NCBI GenBank assembly: GCA_029856155.1
Contig: JAHQWL010000075.1
Location: 1-64,000 of the forward strand
Direction of reading: 5' to 3'
Source of the DNA: Promethearchaeia archaeon
GTDB lineage: Archaea > Asgardarchaeota > Lokiarchaeia > Sigyniarchaeales > SOKP01
DNA length: 64,000 bases
The notes under the pieces are model-generated. The model was given only the letters and a program-made list of their open reading frames with translations, was not told the DNA's origin and made no database searches. Made by a program: the position numbers and the translations under genes. Positions 63,917-64,000 of this stretch are shown in pieces; position 1 is the first letter of the stretch, and each line of letters begins with the position of its first letter.

Positions 63917-64000
63917 ATGATAACCACACGCGAATCTATAAGTTATCAGTACTCATTGATTTTTGGATATTCGTCTCCAAATGATGTTGTTGTTGGAGAT
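63917..64000 (+). CDS. Start of a gene leaving the window
   Basis: An ATG opens a frame without stop to the window end: ITTRESISYQYSLIFGYSSP then NDVVVGD. The content is protein-like and codon use is more balanced than in surrounding spacer. Too little is present to name a family. Confidence 0.5.
   Translation, partial: MITTRESISYQYSLIFGYSSPNDVVVGD

Overview
The window comes from a very AT-rich archaeal chromosome, and the gene content points to an Asgard archaeon, most likely Lokiarchaeia-like. The evidence is the combination of roadblock/LC7 proteins with MglA-type small GTPases (0.9-4.6 kb and 63 kb), an archaeal 16S rRNA, two TFB proteins, an Orc1/Cdc6 initiator, class I lysyl-tRNA synthetase, archaeosine TGT, archaeal RNase P proteins, an NEMF/RqcH homologue and archaeal/eukaryotic-type ribosomal proteins. 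The lineage call is inference; no search was run.

Layout. 1-0.8 kb: 5' part of a 16S rRNA on the minus strand with its leader and promoter. 0.9-4.6 kb: a roadblock / unknown / MglA-GTPase operon facing a second GTPase. 5.3-8.7 kb: a divergent TFB, an intron-containing tRNA-Glu, a UPF0148 zinc protein, eS17 and an anchored surface protein. 8.9-16.7 kb: Cdc6, a small regulator, a frameshifted prepilin peptidase and a minus-strand pilus assembly set (ATPase, pilin-like protein, TadC-like platform); the matching Flp-type pilin lies apart at 26.8 kb. 16.9-19.0 kb: uL3-uL4-uL23, the start of the S10 ribosomal operon, which then stops. 19-33.6 kb: GHMP kinase, LysRS, ABCE1, regulators, HIT, NIF3, a histidine-free left-handed beta-helix protein, canonical TFB and membrane proteins including an MFS carrier.

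33.6-49.1 kb is the most unusual region. Two giant full-length paralogues of about 1,210 residues with no function I recognise face each other about 7.5 kb apart (facing 3' ends). Each has, divergently upstream, a tiny hydrophobic ORF ending in a Gly-rich tail (GEGGG or GDGGGP). Between them lie tRNA-Arg, a tRNA modification cluster (Trm5-like, DUF371, TgtA, AK6/Fap7), a GIY-YIG-like protein, a tRNA-Ile with a non-canonical intron and an HTH/zinc/PD-(D/E)XK-like protein. The giant-plus-micropeptide pair is my best candidate for an undescribed system.

49.4-64 kb: eL15; a four-gene operon (DUF39/HcyBio ferredoxin protein, VOC protein, ThDP enzyme, SDR); an RNase P operon (Rpp30, then Pop5 with no standard start codon); surface and membrane proteins; GDPD; NEMF/RqcH; a possible EMC6-like protein; PyrI; a dolichol-kinase-like protein; another roadblock protein; and the first codons of a gene leaving the window.

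A recurring theme is apparently real genes that cannot be read from a standard start in one frame: the small wHTH at 3.4 kb, the peptidase at 10.6 kb, the micropeptide at 33.7 kb, Pop5 at 55.2 kb and the roadblock protein at 63.5 kb. The peptidase and micropeptide breaks are at long T tracts and each would be repaired by one extra T, so assembly or homopolymer error must be weighed against slippage or rare start codons.
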